From NCBI GenBank assembly GCA_035541255.1, contig DATKNR010000093.1:17705-81704 (forward strand): 64,000 nt of DNA, read 5' to 3'. Below, one piece after another: positions 17,915-26,657 of the stretch. The notes below the pieces were generated by a model. The model searched no databases. It was not told where the DNA came from and was given only the letters and a program-made list of their open reading frames with translations. Origin of the DNA: JOPF136 sp035541255. GTDB taxonomy: Bacteria > Acidobacteriota > Terriglobia > Acidiferrales > UBA7541. Position 1 is the first letter of the stretch. Each line of letters begins with the position of its first letter. Position numbers and translations under genes: made by a program.

Positions 17915-19366
17915 CTAGGCGTCCAGATTGAGCATCAGCAGGCGAGGCTCCGTCATTTCCTCGATGGCGTAGCGCGGCCCCTCGCGGCCGATGCCCGATT
18001 CCTTGGAGCCGCCATAGGGCATGGTGTCCACACGGAAAGTGGGCACTTCGTTGATCATCAGGCCACCCACTTCCATCTGCTCGTAGGCGCGGAAGATGTT
18101 GCCGATGTCGCGAGTAAAGACGCCGGCCTGGAGGCCAAAGCGCGAATCGTTGAGGTGCACGAGGGCTTCGTCGAAGGAATCGTAGGGCGAAACGGTGACG
18201 ACTGGCCCGAAAACCTCCTCGCAGTTCACCAGCATGTCCGGATTCGTATTGGCGAGCACGGTGGGATCGAACAGGGAATCGCGGCGGCGCCGTCCGCACA
18301 GGGCACGGGCGCCGCCGGAGATGGCGTCGGCCACCCAGTCGTCCACGCGTTCGGCCGCGGCAAGCGAGATGAGCGGGCCAACGTCCGTTGCGGGATCGAG
18401 CGGATCGCCCACCACGAGAGCTTTCACACGGTCCACCAACAGCTCCGTGAATTTCTTCTCCACGGAGCGGTGGACGAGGATTCGCTGGACGGAGATGCAG
18501 GTCTGGCCGGCGTAAGAAAAACCGCCTTGAGTGCACCGCTCGGCGGCAAGTTCGAGATTCGCATCGCTGTGAACGATGACGCCGGCGTTGCCGCCCAGTT
18601 CAAGCGCCACGCGTTTGCGTCCGGCAATGGATTTCAGCTTCCAACCGACCGTGCCGCTGCCCGTAAAGCTGAGCAGGCGGAATCGCTCGTCGCGGACCAT
18701 GGTTTCGGCCTGAGCGTTTGAGCAGGGAAGAACGGCAAATGCGCCGGCGGGCGCGCCCGCTTCCTGCACCGCCTCAGCCAGGAGCAGGGCGCAGAGGGGC
18801 GTCTGCGGAGCGGGCTTGACCACGATGGTGCAGCCCGCGGCAAACGCGGGCGCCACTTTGTGTCCCACCAGATTGAGCGGGAAATTGAAGGGGGTGATGG
18901 CGAGCACGGGCCCGACGGGAAACCGCCGGACGATCCCCCAGCGCTTCTTAGTGGAACTCATCAGGTCGAGCGGCAGTAGCTCGCCGCCCATGCGCACGGC
19001 CTCTTCCGCCGCGGCGCGGAAGTTGAAGGTTGCGCGGTCCACCTCGACGGCGCAGGCTTTCCGCGGCTTGCCGGCCTCGAGCGCCATGGTGCGGATAAAC
19101 TCCTCGCGGCGCGCGTCGATTCCTTCCGCAATGCGACGCAGGATTTCCGCGCGGCGGAAAGAAGGCAGCTTCGCCATCTGGGAAAACACGGCTACGGCTT
19201 CGTGGACCGCGGCTTCCACCTGCTGGTCGTCCGGCTCGAAGGTGACTCCGACGAGCTGGCTATCGTAGGGCGAGCGGATATCGATGGTCTTCCCCGAGGT
19301 CTGAAAACTTCCTTTCAGGAAAAATCCGGTTTCGTAGGAAGAGGCAGCCTGCCGGCTGGTGGTCAT
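17915..19366 (-). CDS. NAD(P)-dependent aldehyde dehydrogenase
   Basis: This 483-residue protein has the full aldehyde dehydrogenase pattern: the cofactor-binding stretch ITPFNFPLN (Asn161), the FTGSGTVG loop (about 234-241), the general base in LELGGNA (Glu256) and the catalytic cysteine in GQTCIS (Cys290). Length is normal for the family. It oxidises an aldehyde to the acid or acyl-phosphate level in the cytoplasm. The closest-looking subfamilies are GapN/lactaldehyde-type dehydrogenases, but the substrate is not evident. It is divergent from the methyltransferase at 19451, with 84 bases between. Confidence 0.9.
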   Translation of the reverse strand: MTTSRQAASSYETGFFLKGSFQTSGKTIDIRSPYDSQLVGVTFEPDDQQVEAAVHEAVAVFSQMAKLPSFRRAEILRRIAEGIDARREEFIRTMALEAGKPRKACAVEVDRATFNFRAAAEEAVRMGGELLPLDLMSSTKKRWGIVRRFPVGPVLAITPFNFPLNLVGHKVAPAFAAGCTIVVKPAPQTPLCALLLAEAVQEAGAPAGAFAVLPCSNAQAETMVRDERFRLLSFTGSGTVGWKLKSIAGRKRVALELGGNAGVIVHSDANLELAAERCTQGGFSYAGQTCISVQRILVHRSVEKKFTELLVDRVKALVVGDPLDPATDVGPLISLAAAERVDDWVADAISGGARALCGRRRRDSLFDPTVLANTNPDMLVNCEEVFGPVVTVSPYDSFDEALVHLNDSRFGLQAGVFTRDIGNIFRAYEQMEVGGLMINEVPTFRVDTMPYGGSKESGIGREGPRYAIEEMTEPRLLMLNLDA

Positions 19367-19450
19367 AAAAAGCTCCCGATGAAAGGGCTAAGGGCCATTC
19401 TACCTCCGAGCGGCAGAATGCGTTACGGGCGGCTGTGCTAGGCTTTCCGC

Positions 19451-20302
19451 GTGCGCACGGGAACTCCCAGCCGGACGGCACTGGCCGCCGCGACGCATCG
19501 CGCAGCGCATCAACTGCTGGAGGGTGGCCGCATCTTTTCCGATCCCCTGGCGGTGCGCATCCTGGGCCAGGACGCGGCGGCGGTGGTTCGCGAGGCGGAG
19601 GAGAATCCCTCGCGGCGGTTCATGCGGCTATTCATCGCGGTGCGGACGCGCCTTGCGGAAGACGCGCTGGCCGCGGCCGTTGATCGCGGCGTCTCGCAAC
19701 TGGTGGTGCTCGGCGCAGGGTTGGATACGTTTGCCTACCGCAACCCGTTCGGCAGCCGCCTGAGGGTGTTCGAGGTAGACCACCCCGCCACGCAGGCGTG
19801 GAAGCGCGAGCGCTTGCAGGAAGCGGCGATTCCCATCCCCGCTTCTCTCACGTTTGCGCCCGTGGATTTCGAGCGGCAGACGCTGGCGGAGGGTCTTGCC
19901 GCCGCAGGGTTCAATGCCACGAAGCAGACGTTTTTCACCTGGCTGGGAGTGGTGCCCTATCTCACGGAGGACGCGGTGTGGTCCACGCTGGTATTCCTCG
20001 CGGGGCTGCCCGGAGGCGCCCATGTGGTGTTTGATTACAGCGATCCCCCGGGCACGCTGGCCGCGAAGGCGCGCGCCTACCACGACCGGCATGCGGCCCG
20101 TGTCGAATCCCTGGGGGAGGCCTGGGTGTCCTATTTTGAGGCGGAGGCGCTCCGCGCCCGGCTGCTTTCCCTGGGATTCAGCGAAGTGGAGGACCTGGGG
20201 CCGGCGGAAATTGCAGCCCGCTATTTTCCCAGGCGGGCCGTGGAGCCCGGAGCCAAGGGCGGCCATATCCTTCGCGCCTCATGCTTTCCGGCGGACGGAT
20301 AG
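19451..20302 (+). CDS. Class I SAM-dependent methyltransferase (LCMT / TIGR00027-like)
   Basis: This 283-residue protein begins at GTG 19451. It has the leucine-carboxyl-methyltransferase-like layout of bacterial TIGR00027 proteins: RTALAAATHRAAHQLLEGGRIFSDPLA at the N-terminus (shown here as 'GGRIFSDPLAVRILG'), the SAM-binding motif VVLGAGLDTFAYR (about residues 87-99), EVDHPATQAWKR, and the motif FTWLGVVPYLTEDAV. These enzymes methylate small molecules, often polyketides or unknown metabolites; no biosynthetic cluster is next to it. Substrate unknown. Confidence 0.87.
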   Translation: MRTGTPSRTALAAATHRAAHQLLEGGRIFSDPLAVRILGQDAAAVVREAEENPSRRFMRLFIAVRTRLAEDALAAAVDRGVSQLVVLGAGLDTFAYRNPFGSRLRVFEVDHPATQAWKRERLQEAAIPIPASLTFAPVDFERQTLAEGLAAAGFNATKQTFFTWLGVVPYLTEDAVWSTLVFLAGLPGGAHVVFDYSDPPGTLAAKARAYHDRHAARVESLGEAWVSYFEAEALRARLLSLGFSEVEDLGPAEIAARYFPRRAVEPGAKGGHILRASCFPADG

Positions 20303-20412
20303 ACTCGCCGGGATGCCTGCCGCCGAGCCCGCTGGCCTGTTCCTTCCCGGGCTTCTGGATTAGACTGATGGGCGGTTCCGGCGACCCGGATTGAGCCCAG
20401 ATTCCGCGAAAC

Positions 20413-20426
20413 ATTCTCCGGAGAAT
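20413..20426. promoter_or_regulatory. Perfect 14-bp palindrome upstream of the LolA-like gene
   Basis: ATTCTCCGGAGAAT is self-complementary over all 14 bases and lies 60 bases upstream of the 20486 start, inside a 183-base gap. It is a plausible operator for a dimeric repressor. No second copy was noticed in the window. Confidence 0.35.
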
Positions 20427-20485
20427 CCGCGTATGTACTACCGCGGAGAGCATTCGAGACCCAGACAGCAGCCGAGGAGCGGCCC

Positions 20486-21250
20486 ATGAAGAAGAAAGCA
20501 GCCCTGTGCCTTGCGTTGGCAGCGGTTTTCGCTCTGCCTGCGGCAGCACAGACGGTGGACGAAATTATCGCGAAAAACATGGAGGCACGGGGCGGAGAGG
20601 CAAAGCTGCGTGCGGTGAAGGCCGTGCGCATGACCGGCAAGATCGAGGTCGGCCCCGGAATGGTGGCCCCCATGGTGATGATGATCAAGCGCCCGGAGAT
20701 GGTGCGCATGGAGTTCACCGTTCAAGGCATGACCGCGGTCCAGGCTTACGACGGAAAAGATGGCTGGGGCATCATGCCGTTCCAGGGGAAGAAAGACGCG
20801 GAGCCCATGTCCGCGGACGACGCCAAGTTGATGGAGGCGGAGGGCGACCTGGATGGCCCACTGGTGGACTACAAGTCCAAGGGCAATTCCGTGGAGTACC
20901 TCGGCAAGGAGAAGGTGGAAGGCTCCGACGCGTACAAGCTGCGTGTAACGCGGAAGAACGGCATCGTGGAAACCTCCTTCATTGACGTGGATTCGGGTCT
21001 CGAAGTCAAAACCATCACCAAGGCCAAGGTCCACGGCAATGAGACAGAAGAGGAAAGCATGTACAGCGATTTCCGCACCGTGGATGGGCTGGTGATCCCG
21101 TTTGCCATCGAATCCGGAACCGTGGGCGGAACGCAGAAGCAGAAAATCACCGTGGAAAAAGTGGAGTTTAATCCGGACCTCAGCGATTCGCAGTTCCATA
21201 TGCCGGCTGCCGCACCCGCGGAGCAGACCAAGCCGGGCGCGAGCCGCTGA
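20486..21250 (+). CDS. Exported LolA-like (outer-membrane lipoprotein-sorting type) protein
   Basis: This 254-residue protein has a clear Sec signal peptide (KKKAALCLALAAVFALPAAAQ, cleaved near residue 22). The mature part starts VDEIIAKNMEARGG, typical of the LolA/LolB-like 'outer membrane lipoprotein-sorting protein' family common in Acidobacteria. Alternating strands (YDGKDGWGIMPFQG, LRVTRKNGIVETSFIDVDS in part) fit the open beta-barrel that binds lipid. Many such proteins are not true LolA chaperones. It sits 150 bases upstream of the VPS10/BNR gene on the same strand and may be co-transcribed with it. Confidence 0.8.
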   Translation: MKKKAALCLALAAVFALPAAAQTVDEIIAKNMEARGGEAKLRAVKAVRMTGKIEVGPGMVAPMVMMIKRPEMVRMEFTVQGMTAVQAYDGKDGWGIMPFQGKKDAEPMSADDAKLMEAEGDLDGPLVDYKSKGNSVEYLGKEKVEGSDAYKLRVTRKNGIVETSFIDVDSGLEVKTITKAKVHGNETEEESMYSDFRTVDGLVIPFAIESGTVGGTQKQKITVEKVEFNPDLSDSQFHMPAAAPAEQTKPGASR

Positions 21251-21401
21251 GTTCCGCTTCACGTGCAAGACATCCGGTCCGGCGCGGGGGCCGAGGCCAG
21301 GCATACAAAGAATTCCGGGCAGAGCAGGCGTGCAGTTCGCCGGACGGCCGCCTGCTCTCTCGATCCGCACCTCAGGGGTTCAGGAACAAAGGGGGCATAG
21401 C

Positions 21402-24400
21402 ATGAACACACTGGGCAGGAATGCGCGCGTATGGTCCGCATGGTCGCTGGCCGCGGGGTTGGCACTGGCCTGTGCGCTGCTGGGCGCGACGGCCCTGGCG
21501 GGCCCGGCTGCGGACAGTGTGAAGGTGGATTCCGATACGTTCGGAGGCCTCTCCGCGCGCGCCATCGGGCCTGCGGTGATGGGCGGGCGCATCGCGGCAA
21601 TTGACGCTTATTCCGGCGATAAGGTGACCGTATATGTGGGCGCCGCGGGCGGCGGAGTGTGGAAGTCGGAGAACGGCGGGCTGACGTTCAAGCCCGTGTT
21701 TGACGACAATGTGCAGTCCATCGGCGCGATTCGAATCGATCCCAGTCATCCGGCTACAGTGTGGGTGGGAACCGGCGAGGGCTGGGTGCGCAATAGCGTG
21801 TCGGTGGGCAAAGGCGTCTACAAGACCACCGACGGCGGCGACAACTGGCAGTTCATGGGCCTGGCCGATACGGAGCACATCAGCCGGATCCTGGTGAACC
21901 CGAAGGACGACAACATCGTCTACGTGTGCGCGCTCGGGCATCTGTGGAACAGCAACGAGGAGCGCGGTGTGTTCCGGACAAAAGACGGCGGCAAAACCTG
22001 GAAGAAGATTCTGTACGTGAATGCAGACACAGGGTGCGCCGATATCGCGGCGGATTGGCAGAATCCCGACATTCTGTATGCGGGCCTGTGGCAGGTGCGG
22101 CGCTATCCGTACAAGTTCGTCTCCGGCGGGCCGGGAAGCGGGCTCTATCGCTCGACAGACGGGGGAGATACCTGGAAGCCGATCCGCAAGGGGCTGCCCG
22201 AAGGCGAACTGGGCCGAATCGGGATCGCCACGGCGCCATCTCGTCCAAGCACCATCTATGCCGTGGTGGAGGCGAAGGAGACGGCGCTCTATCGTTCCGA
22301 CGATCTGGGCGAGAACTGGACGAAGATGAACACGTCGTTCAACGTCCAGGGGCGGCCGTTTTATTTCGCCTACCTGGTGGTGGATCCGAACGATTTCCTG
22401 CGTGTGTACAAGCCCGGCTATGCGCTGAGCGTAAGCGACGACGGAGGCAAGACGTTCAGCATGATTGGCGGGTCCTATCACGGGGACCTGCATGCCCTGT
22501 GGGTGGACCCGAAAGATTCCTATCACCTGCTGCTCGGGACCGACGGGGGAGTCTACTCCTCGAGTGACCGGGGAGCGCACTGGCGGATGCTGGCTGCGCT
22601 GCCTGTGTCGCAGTACTACCACGTGACCTACGACATGCAGGATCCCTACAACGTGTATGGAGGGCTGCAGGACAACGGAACCTGGATGGGGCCTTCGAAA
22701 CACACCGATGGGATTCCGAATCGCGCGTGGCGCAACCTGGCATTTGGCGACGGCTTCGCCGCGCAGGTGGATCAAGTGGATTCGGACTATGTGTATGTGG
22801 AATTTCAGGGCGGGCACGTGTTCCGCAACCGGATGTCCAATGGGGAGAGCAAGAACATCCGGCCGTTTGCCAAGCCCGGCGAGCCCGAGCTGCGGTTCAA
22901 CTGGAACACGCCGCTGCTGACCAGCCGCTCCGGCAAGACGGGAGCGCTCTACATCGGATCGCAGTACCTGTTCCGCTCGACGGACAGGGGCGATTCCTGG
23001 GCGCGCATTTCGCCCGACCTCACCACCAACAATCCCGAGAAGCAGAAGCAGGAGGAGTCCGGCGGGCTGACGCGCGACAACACCGACGCGGAAAAGCATT
23101 GCACCATTTTCGCGATCAGCGAGTCGCCCAAGAACCCCAACGTAATCTGGGTGGGCACCGACGACGGCAATCTCCAGGTAACGCGCGACGGCGGCAAGAC
23201 CTGGACGAACGTCACGAAGAACCTGCCGGGCGTTCCGGCCGACACCTGGGTGTCGTCTGTCGAAGCCGGGCACTACGATGAGGGCACAGCCTTCGCTTCG
23301 CTCGATGGCCACCAGACAGGGGACATGAAGACCTACCTGGTGCGCACTCGCGATTTCGGGAAAACCTGGGAATCGCTGGCCACGCCGGACATCACGGGTT
23401 ACGCCCATGTGATTCGCGAGGACGTGGTGAATCCCAATCTGCTGTTCGCCGGAACGGAGACCGGCCTGTACATTTCCGTGGACGGCGGGAAGGACTGGGG
23501 CCACTTTACCGGGGGGATGCCGAAGAGCCTCTCCATCCGCGACCTCTCCATCCAGCCGCGGGAAGGCGATCTGCTCATGGCCACGCACGGGCGCGGCATC
23601 TATATCCTGGACGACCTGACCCCGCTTCGCGCCCTGACTGCGGAGGTGCTGGAGAAGGATTTCGCCATTCTGCCGAGTCGCAACGCGGTAGAGGGCCTGT
23701 TCGAGTTCGAACAGCGCTCCGATGGCGACGGGGAATTCACCGGTGACTCGGGACGCACCGTAGCGCGAATTGCCTACTATTTGAAGAAGCGAATGCTCGT
23801 GGGTGAGTTCCGGGCCGCGGTGTACGACGAGAAGGGCAACCTGCTCGAAAACCTGTCCACCACGCGCCGCAAGGGAATCAATATTGCCGAGTGGAGCATG
23901 CGCATGAAGTCTCCGAAGGCGCCGCCGGCCACTTCCCTGGTTCCGGATCCCTACACGTTTCTCGGGCCCTACCTGCCGGAGGGCACCTACACGATAAAGT
24001 TCACCCGTGGCAAGGAAAGCGCCAGCGCGCAAATCCACGTGGTTGCGGACCCGCGTGGCCGCCACACTGCCGCCGAACGCGCCGAACAGTATAAGACCGT
24101 GGTGGAGGCATACCACCTGGTGGAACACATCGCCTTCGTGGTGGATGCCGTCGGCGATTTGAGCGCCCAGGCCTCGAATCGGGCCGAAAAACTCGCCACG
24201 GACGACCCGCTACGCAAGAATCTGGAAAGTCTGCGCGATTCCCTAGCCGGCATCCAGAAAAAGCTGGCTGCCACCAAGGAAGGCGGTTACACAGGCGAAA
24301 TCGAGCTTCGCGAGAAAATCCTCGAAGTGTATGGCGGCATCAACGGATATTCCGGCAAGCCGACCGATTCCCAGGTGTCGCAATTGGCCGCCCTGCGGAA

Positions 24401-24620
24401 GGAATTGGACGGGATGGAAGCCAATTTCCATGCCACGGCCGATAAAGCCATGGAGGTTGCCAACCCGGAATTGGAAAAGAAGAAGCTGCCCGGCCTGAAG
24501 CTGCTGACCGAAGACGAATGGAGGAAAAAAGGGCAGGATCAGGGGAGTTCCGGGATGCTCTTGGAAGCGGACCGGGAGGGGGAGTTCCCACAAGTATTGT
24601 GTTTTCTTATGGTTAGATAG
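21402..24620 (+). CDS. VPS10/sortilin-like BNR-repeat exported protein
   Basis: The start at ATG 21402 gives 1072 residues with a signal peptide (about 1-34, ending ATALAGPAA). The longer open frame upstream overlaps the LolA-like gene and was rejected. The body is a beta-propeller with repeated Asp-box/BNR motifs: TTDGGDNW, TKDGGKTW, STDGGDTW, SDDGGKTF, SSDRGAHW, STDRGDSW, TRDGGKTW and SVDGGKDW. About residues 760-1040 form a second domain with a beta sandwich followed by helices. Such proteins are often annotated as 'glycosyl hydrolase', but no catalytic residues were identified, so ligand binding is equally likely. The last ~28 residues after DEWRKKGQDQ look atypical and may be a frame-extended tail. 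Confidence 0.85.
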   Translation: MNTLGRNARVWSAWSLAAGLALACALLGATALAGPAADSVKVDSDTFGGLSARAIGPAVMGGRIAAIDAYSGDKVTVYVGAAGGGVWKSENGGLTFKPVFDDNVQSIGAIRIDPSHPATVWVGTGEGWVRNSVSVGKGVYKTTDGGDNWQFMGLADTEHISRILVNPKDDNIVYVCALGHLWNSNEERGVFRTKDGGKTWKKILYVNADTGCADIAADWQNPDILYAGLWQVRRYPYKFVSGGPGSGLYRSTDGGDTWKPIRKGLPEGELGRIGIATAPSRPSTIYAVVEAKETALYRSDDLGENWTKMNTSFNVQGRPFYFAYLVVDPNDFLRVYKPGYALSVSDDGGKTFSMIGGSYHGDLHALWVDPKDSYHLLLGTDGGVYSSSDRGAHWRMLAALPVSQYYHVTYDMQDPYNVYGGLQDNGTWMGPSKHTDGIPNRAWRNLAFGDGFAAQVDQVDSDYVYVEFQGGHVFRNRMSNGESKNIRPFAKPGEPELRFNWNTPLLTSRSGKTGALYIGSQYLFRSTDRGDSWARISPDLTTNNPEKQKQEESGGLTRDNTDAEKHCTIFAISESPKNPNVIWVGTDDGNLQVTRDGGKTWTNVTKNLPGVPADTWVSSVEAGHYDEGTAFASLDGHQTGDMKTYLVRTRDFGKTWESLATPDITGYAHVIREDVVNPNLLFAGTETGLYISVDGGKDWGHFTGGMPKSLSIRDLSIQPREGDLLMATHGRGIYILDDLTPLRALTAEVLEKDFAILPSRNAVEGLFEFEQRSDGDGEFTGDSGRTVARIAYYLKKRMLVGEFRAAVYDEKGNLLENLSTTRRKGINIAEWSMRMKSPKAPPATSLVPDPYTFLGPYLPEGTYTIKFTRGKESASAQIHVVADPRGRHTAAERAEQYKTVVEAYHLVEHIAFVVDAVGDLSAQASNRAEKLATDDPLRKNLESLRDSLAGIQKKLAATKEGGYTGEIELREKILEVYGGINGYSGKPTDSQVSQLAALRKELDGMEANFHATADKAMEVANPELEKKKLPGLKLLTEDEWRKKGQDQGSSGMLLEADREGEFPQVLCFLMVR

Positions 24621-24701
24621 CAGGTGCCGATCCGAATGGGAGCAGGGGGACGAATGTTACAATTCCACACCCTCCCCTACGTCTTGTGGATTTCCCCGCG
24701 G

Positions 24702-24730
24702 TTGACCACCGCATCCCCGCAGGCTATAAA
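24702..24730 (+). promoter_or_regulatory. Strong candidate sigma70-type promoter for the hemerythrin gene
   Basis: TTGACC (24702-24707) and TATAAA (24725-24730) have exactly 17 bases between them. Transcription would start near 24737 and leave a leader of about 93 bases before the 24830 start. It is the best vegetative-type promoter seen in the window. Confidence 0.6.
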
Positions 24731-24829
24731 GGTGGTGCCGGGGCGCCCTCTGAAACGCTGGGAGCCCTTCCCGTTGTAAAAGCTCCGGATTCATAGCTGT
24801 CTATTGATTCGCTTCTTGGGGGACGAGAG

Positions 24830-25390
24830 ATGACCGACTCATCGGGTATCGAAGTCCTGCTCATCGAACATCGAGCCATCCTGCGCATGCTGGATGTAAC
24901 GCGGGAACTGGCGCATTTGCTCGAGGCGGGGGCGGACGTGCCTGCCGACATGCTGGACTCGGTGGCGGAATTCATGCGGGTGTTCGGGAACGAGCACCTG
25001 CGCAAAGAAGAGGACTACGTTTTCCCCGCGCTCGGGAAGCGAAACAAGTCGCTCGATGGGATGGCCATCGAGACGCTGCAGCGCGACCACGACCGCGTGC
25101 GCCTGCTGCTGGAAAAAATGTCTGCCGCCGCGACCGCGTATCGCGAACACCGGCCGAAGGCCGACCGCAACTGGGGCCGCTTTGCCGCTGAATACGCGGC
25201 CGTCCTGCGGCGACACATTGACCGTGAGGAAGAGATTTTCTATCCCGCCGCCGCCCAGCTTCTTTCCGAGGACCAGCATCGGGAATTGGCCGAATCTCTG
25301 CGCCGGCGCGCCGAAGAATCCCTGCCGCAGGGACACAGCCGCCGGTTCAGCGAGATGGCGGATACGATGGCGGCGGAGATCCTGGTCTGA
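24830..25390 (+). CDS. Hemerythrin HHE-domain protein
   Basis: This 186-residue all-helical protein carries the five-histidine/two-acid di-iron pattern: EHRAIL (His14), NEHLRKEEDYVFP (His56 and Glu60), QRDHDRVR (His87) and RRHIDREEEIFYP (His129 and Glu133). HHE-domain proteins bind O2, NO or iron, or sense redox stress, in the cytoplasm. It is a stand-alone domain with a C-terminal extension of about 40 residues, and it has its own promoter and no operon partner on its strand. The exact ligand is not determinable. Confidence 0.88.
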   Translation: MTDSSGIEVLLIEHRAILRMLDVTRELAHLLEAGADVPADMLDSVAEFMRVFGNEHLRKEEDYVFPALGKRNKSLDGMAIETLQRDHDRVRLLLEKMSAAATAYREHRPKADRNWGRFAAEYAAVLRRHIDREEEIFYPAAAQLLSEDQHRELAESLRRRAEESLPQGHSRRFSEMADTMAAEILV

Positions 25391-25432
25391 AGCTCGCTAG
25401 CCCCTCCGCAGTCGTTCGCTCGCAGGCCAGGA

Positions 25433-26563
25433 TTATTGAGGGCTGATCGGAAGCCAGATCTCGGAGAAGGCCCGCTCGAAGTTCTTGCCCAGCACCTTTT
25501 CGATCACCACGGCCGAATAACCCATCTTCTGCAGCCCGTCTGCGATGATTTCCAGGCGATTCGTCACGTTGAGGTCCGGGGAATACGGTGGCCGGTCCTC
25601 TTCGGGTGCCGCGATTCCCAGTTTTTTTCGCTGGGCCATATCGTCCGCAAATCGTTTTTTCATTTCCGGGCTGTCGGGAAATGAGTTCATGCCGTTGTCC
25701 GTGCCGATGCCCACGTGATCTTCACCGGCCACCTTCAGCGCATGATCCAGATGCGCCAGGACGTGCTCCCGCGCGGGAGAAATCGGGCTGGCCACCAGAT
25801 AGGGCATGAAGTAAATGCCCATCACGCCGCCACGCCCGGCCATGGCTTTAATCTCGGCGTCCTGTTTGTTCCGGGGGTGCGGGTGGACGGCGGCGCACCC
25901 GGCATGCGTAATGAGCGCAGGCTTCTTCGAGGCCTCAATTCCGTCCGCGGTGGTGCGCTGGCCACAGTGGGAAAGATCCACGGCGATGCCCAGCTCGTTC
26001 ATCCGCGCCACCGCCTGGCGGCCCAGGGGCGTAAGCCCGCGGTTTTCCGGCTCGAGGCATCCGTCTCCGAATGTCCCGCGGCGGTTGTAGGTGAGCTGCA
26101 TGATCAGCACGTCGAGCTGGCGATACGTTTGCAGCTTGTCCATGCTGGATTCAATCGGCCCCGGGTCCTGAAAACCCAGAATGAAGCCGATCCCTTTGTT
26201 CTCGAGCGCCCACGAGATGTCCGCGGTGCCACGCACGATACGGAAATGCGCGGCATCGCTCTCCGCGAGTTTTCGCGCGAACTGAATTTTCTCCATCGTC
26301 CCCGCGGGCAGGCGGTCGGAAACCGTCCAGTTGAAGGCAGTCACCCCGGAATCCAGGCACTGGCGCAGGACGGCGGGCGGCAAGGGAACGTCGGCGGAAT
26401 TGATGCCACCGCATCCATCGATCACCAGGAGTTTGCGAGAGGTCATGTCCCACGGGCGGGGTGCCTCGCTCGCAGCCGCGGCATCCGGCGCCAGAGCCAG
26501 GGGGCCGAATTTCAACGCCGCAGCGGCAGTGGCGGAGTGGAGAAGAAATCTGCGCCGGTTCAT
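25433..26563 (-). CDS. M19 membrane-dipeptidase homologue with altered metal site, exported
   Basis: This 376-residue protein has a twin-arginine-like start (MNRRRFLLHSATAAAALKF) and an Ala-rich signal. The body follows renal dipeptidase (M19): VDLSHCGQRTT and ITHAGCAAVHPHPRNK keep the two histidines equivalent to the second zinc pair. Two usual ligand positions differ. The N-terminal HxD (normally DGHND) is replaced by DGCGGIN, and the bridging glutamate (normally VEG) appears as GFQDPGP. It may bind one metal or be a non-canonical hydrolase. The gene starts 94 bases after the histidine-kinase stop on the same strand, so read-through from the transporter operon is possible. Confidence 0.82.
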   Translation of the reverse strand: MNRRRFLLHSATAAAALKFGPLALAPDAAAASEAPRPWDMTSRKLLVIDGCGGINSADVPLPPAVLRQCLDSGVTAFNWTVSDRLPAGTMEKIQFARKLAESDAAHFRIVRGTADISWALENKGIGFILGFQDPGPIESSMDKLQTYRQLDVLIMQLTYNRRGTFGDGCLEPENRGLTPLGRQAVARMNELGIAVDLSHCGQRTTADGIEASKKPALITHAGCAAVHPHPRNKQDAEIKAMAGRGGVMGIYFMPYLVASPISPAREHVLAHLDHALKVAGEDHVGIGTDNGMNSFPDSPEMKKRFADDMAQRKKLGIAAPEEDRPPYSPDLNVTNRLEIIADGLQKMGYSAVVIEKVLGKNFERAFSEIWLPISPQ

Positions 26564-26596
26564 TCGAGATGTGCTCCTTGCGGTGCAGGGATAGAA

Positions 26597-26641
26597 GCTG
26601 GCGGACGTATTTTACGCGTACTTTCCTGCCGCGTCGCCAGC
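26597..26641 (-). terminator. Imperfect hairpin downstream of the histidine-kinase gene
   Basis: GCTGGCGGAC (26597-26606) pairs with GTCGCCAGC (26633-26641) with one bulged base and a ~26-base loop, 17 bases after the kinase stop. There is no T-run, so intrinsic termination is doubtful. It could instead be a processing stem between the transporter operon and the dipeptidase gene. Confidence 0.22.
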
Positions 26642-26657
26642 GAATCCGGCCGCGCGA

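Noticed and set aside
21372..24128. 918-codon open frame antisense to the BNR/VPS10 gene
   Set aside because: Arg/His/Gly-rich with no family; the sense frame has a signal peptide and eight Asp-box motifs.
26597..26641. Intrinsic terminator after the histidine-kinase gene
   Set aside because: The hairpin has no following T-run, so it is listed only with low confidence.
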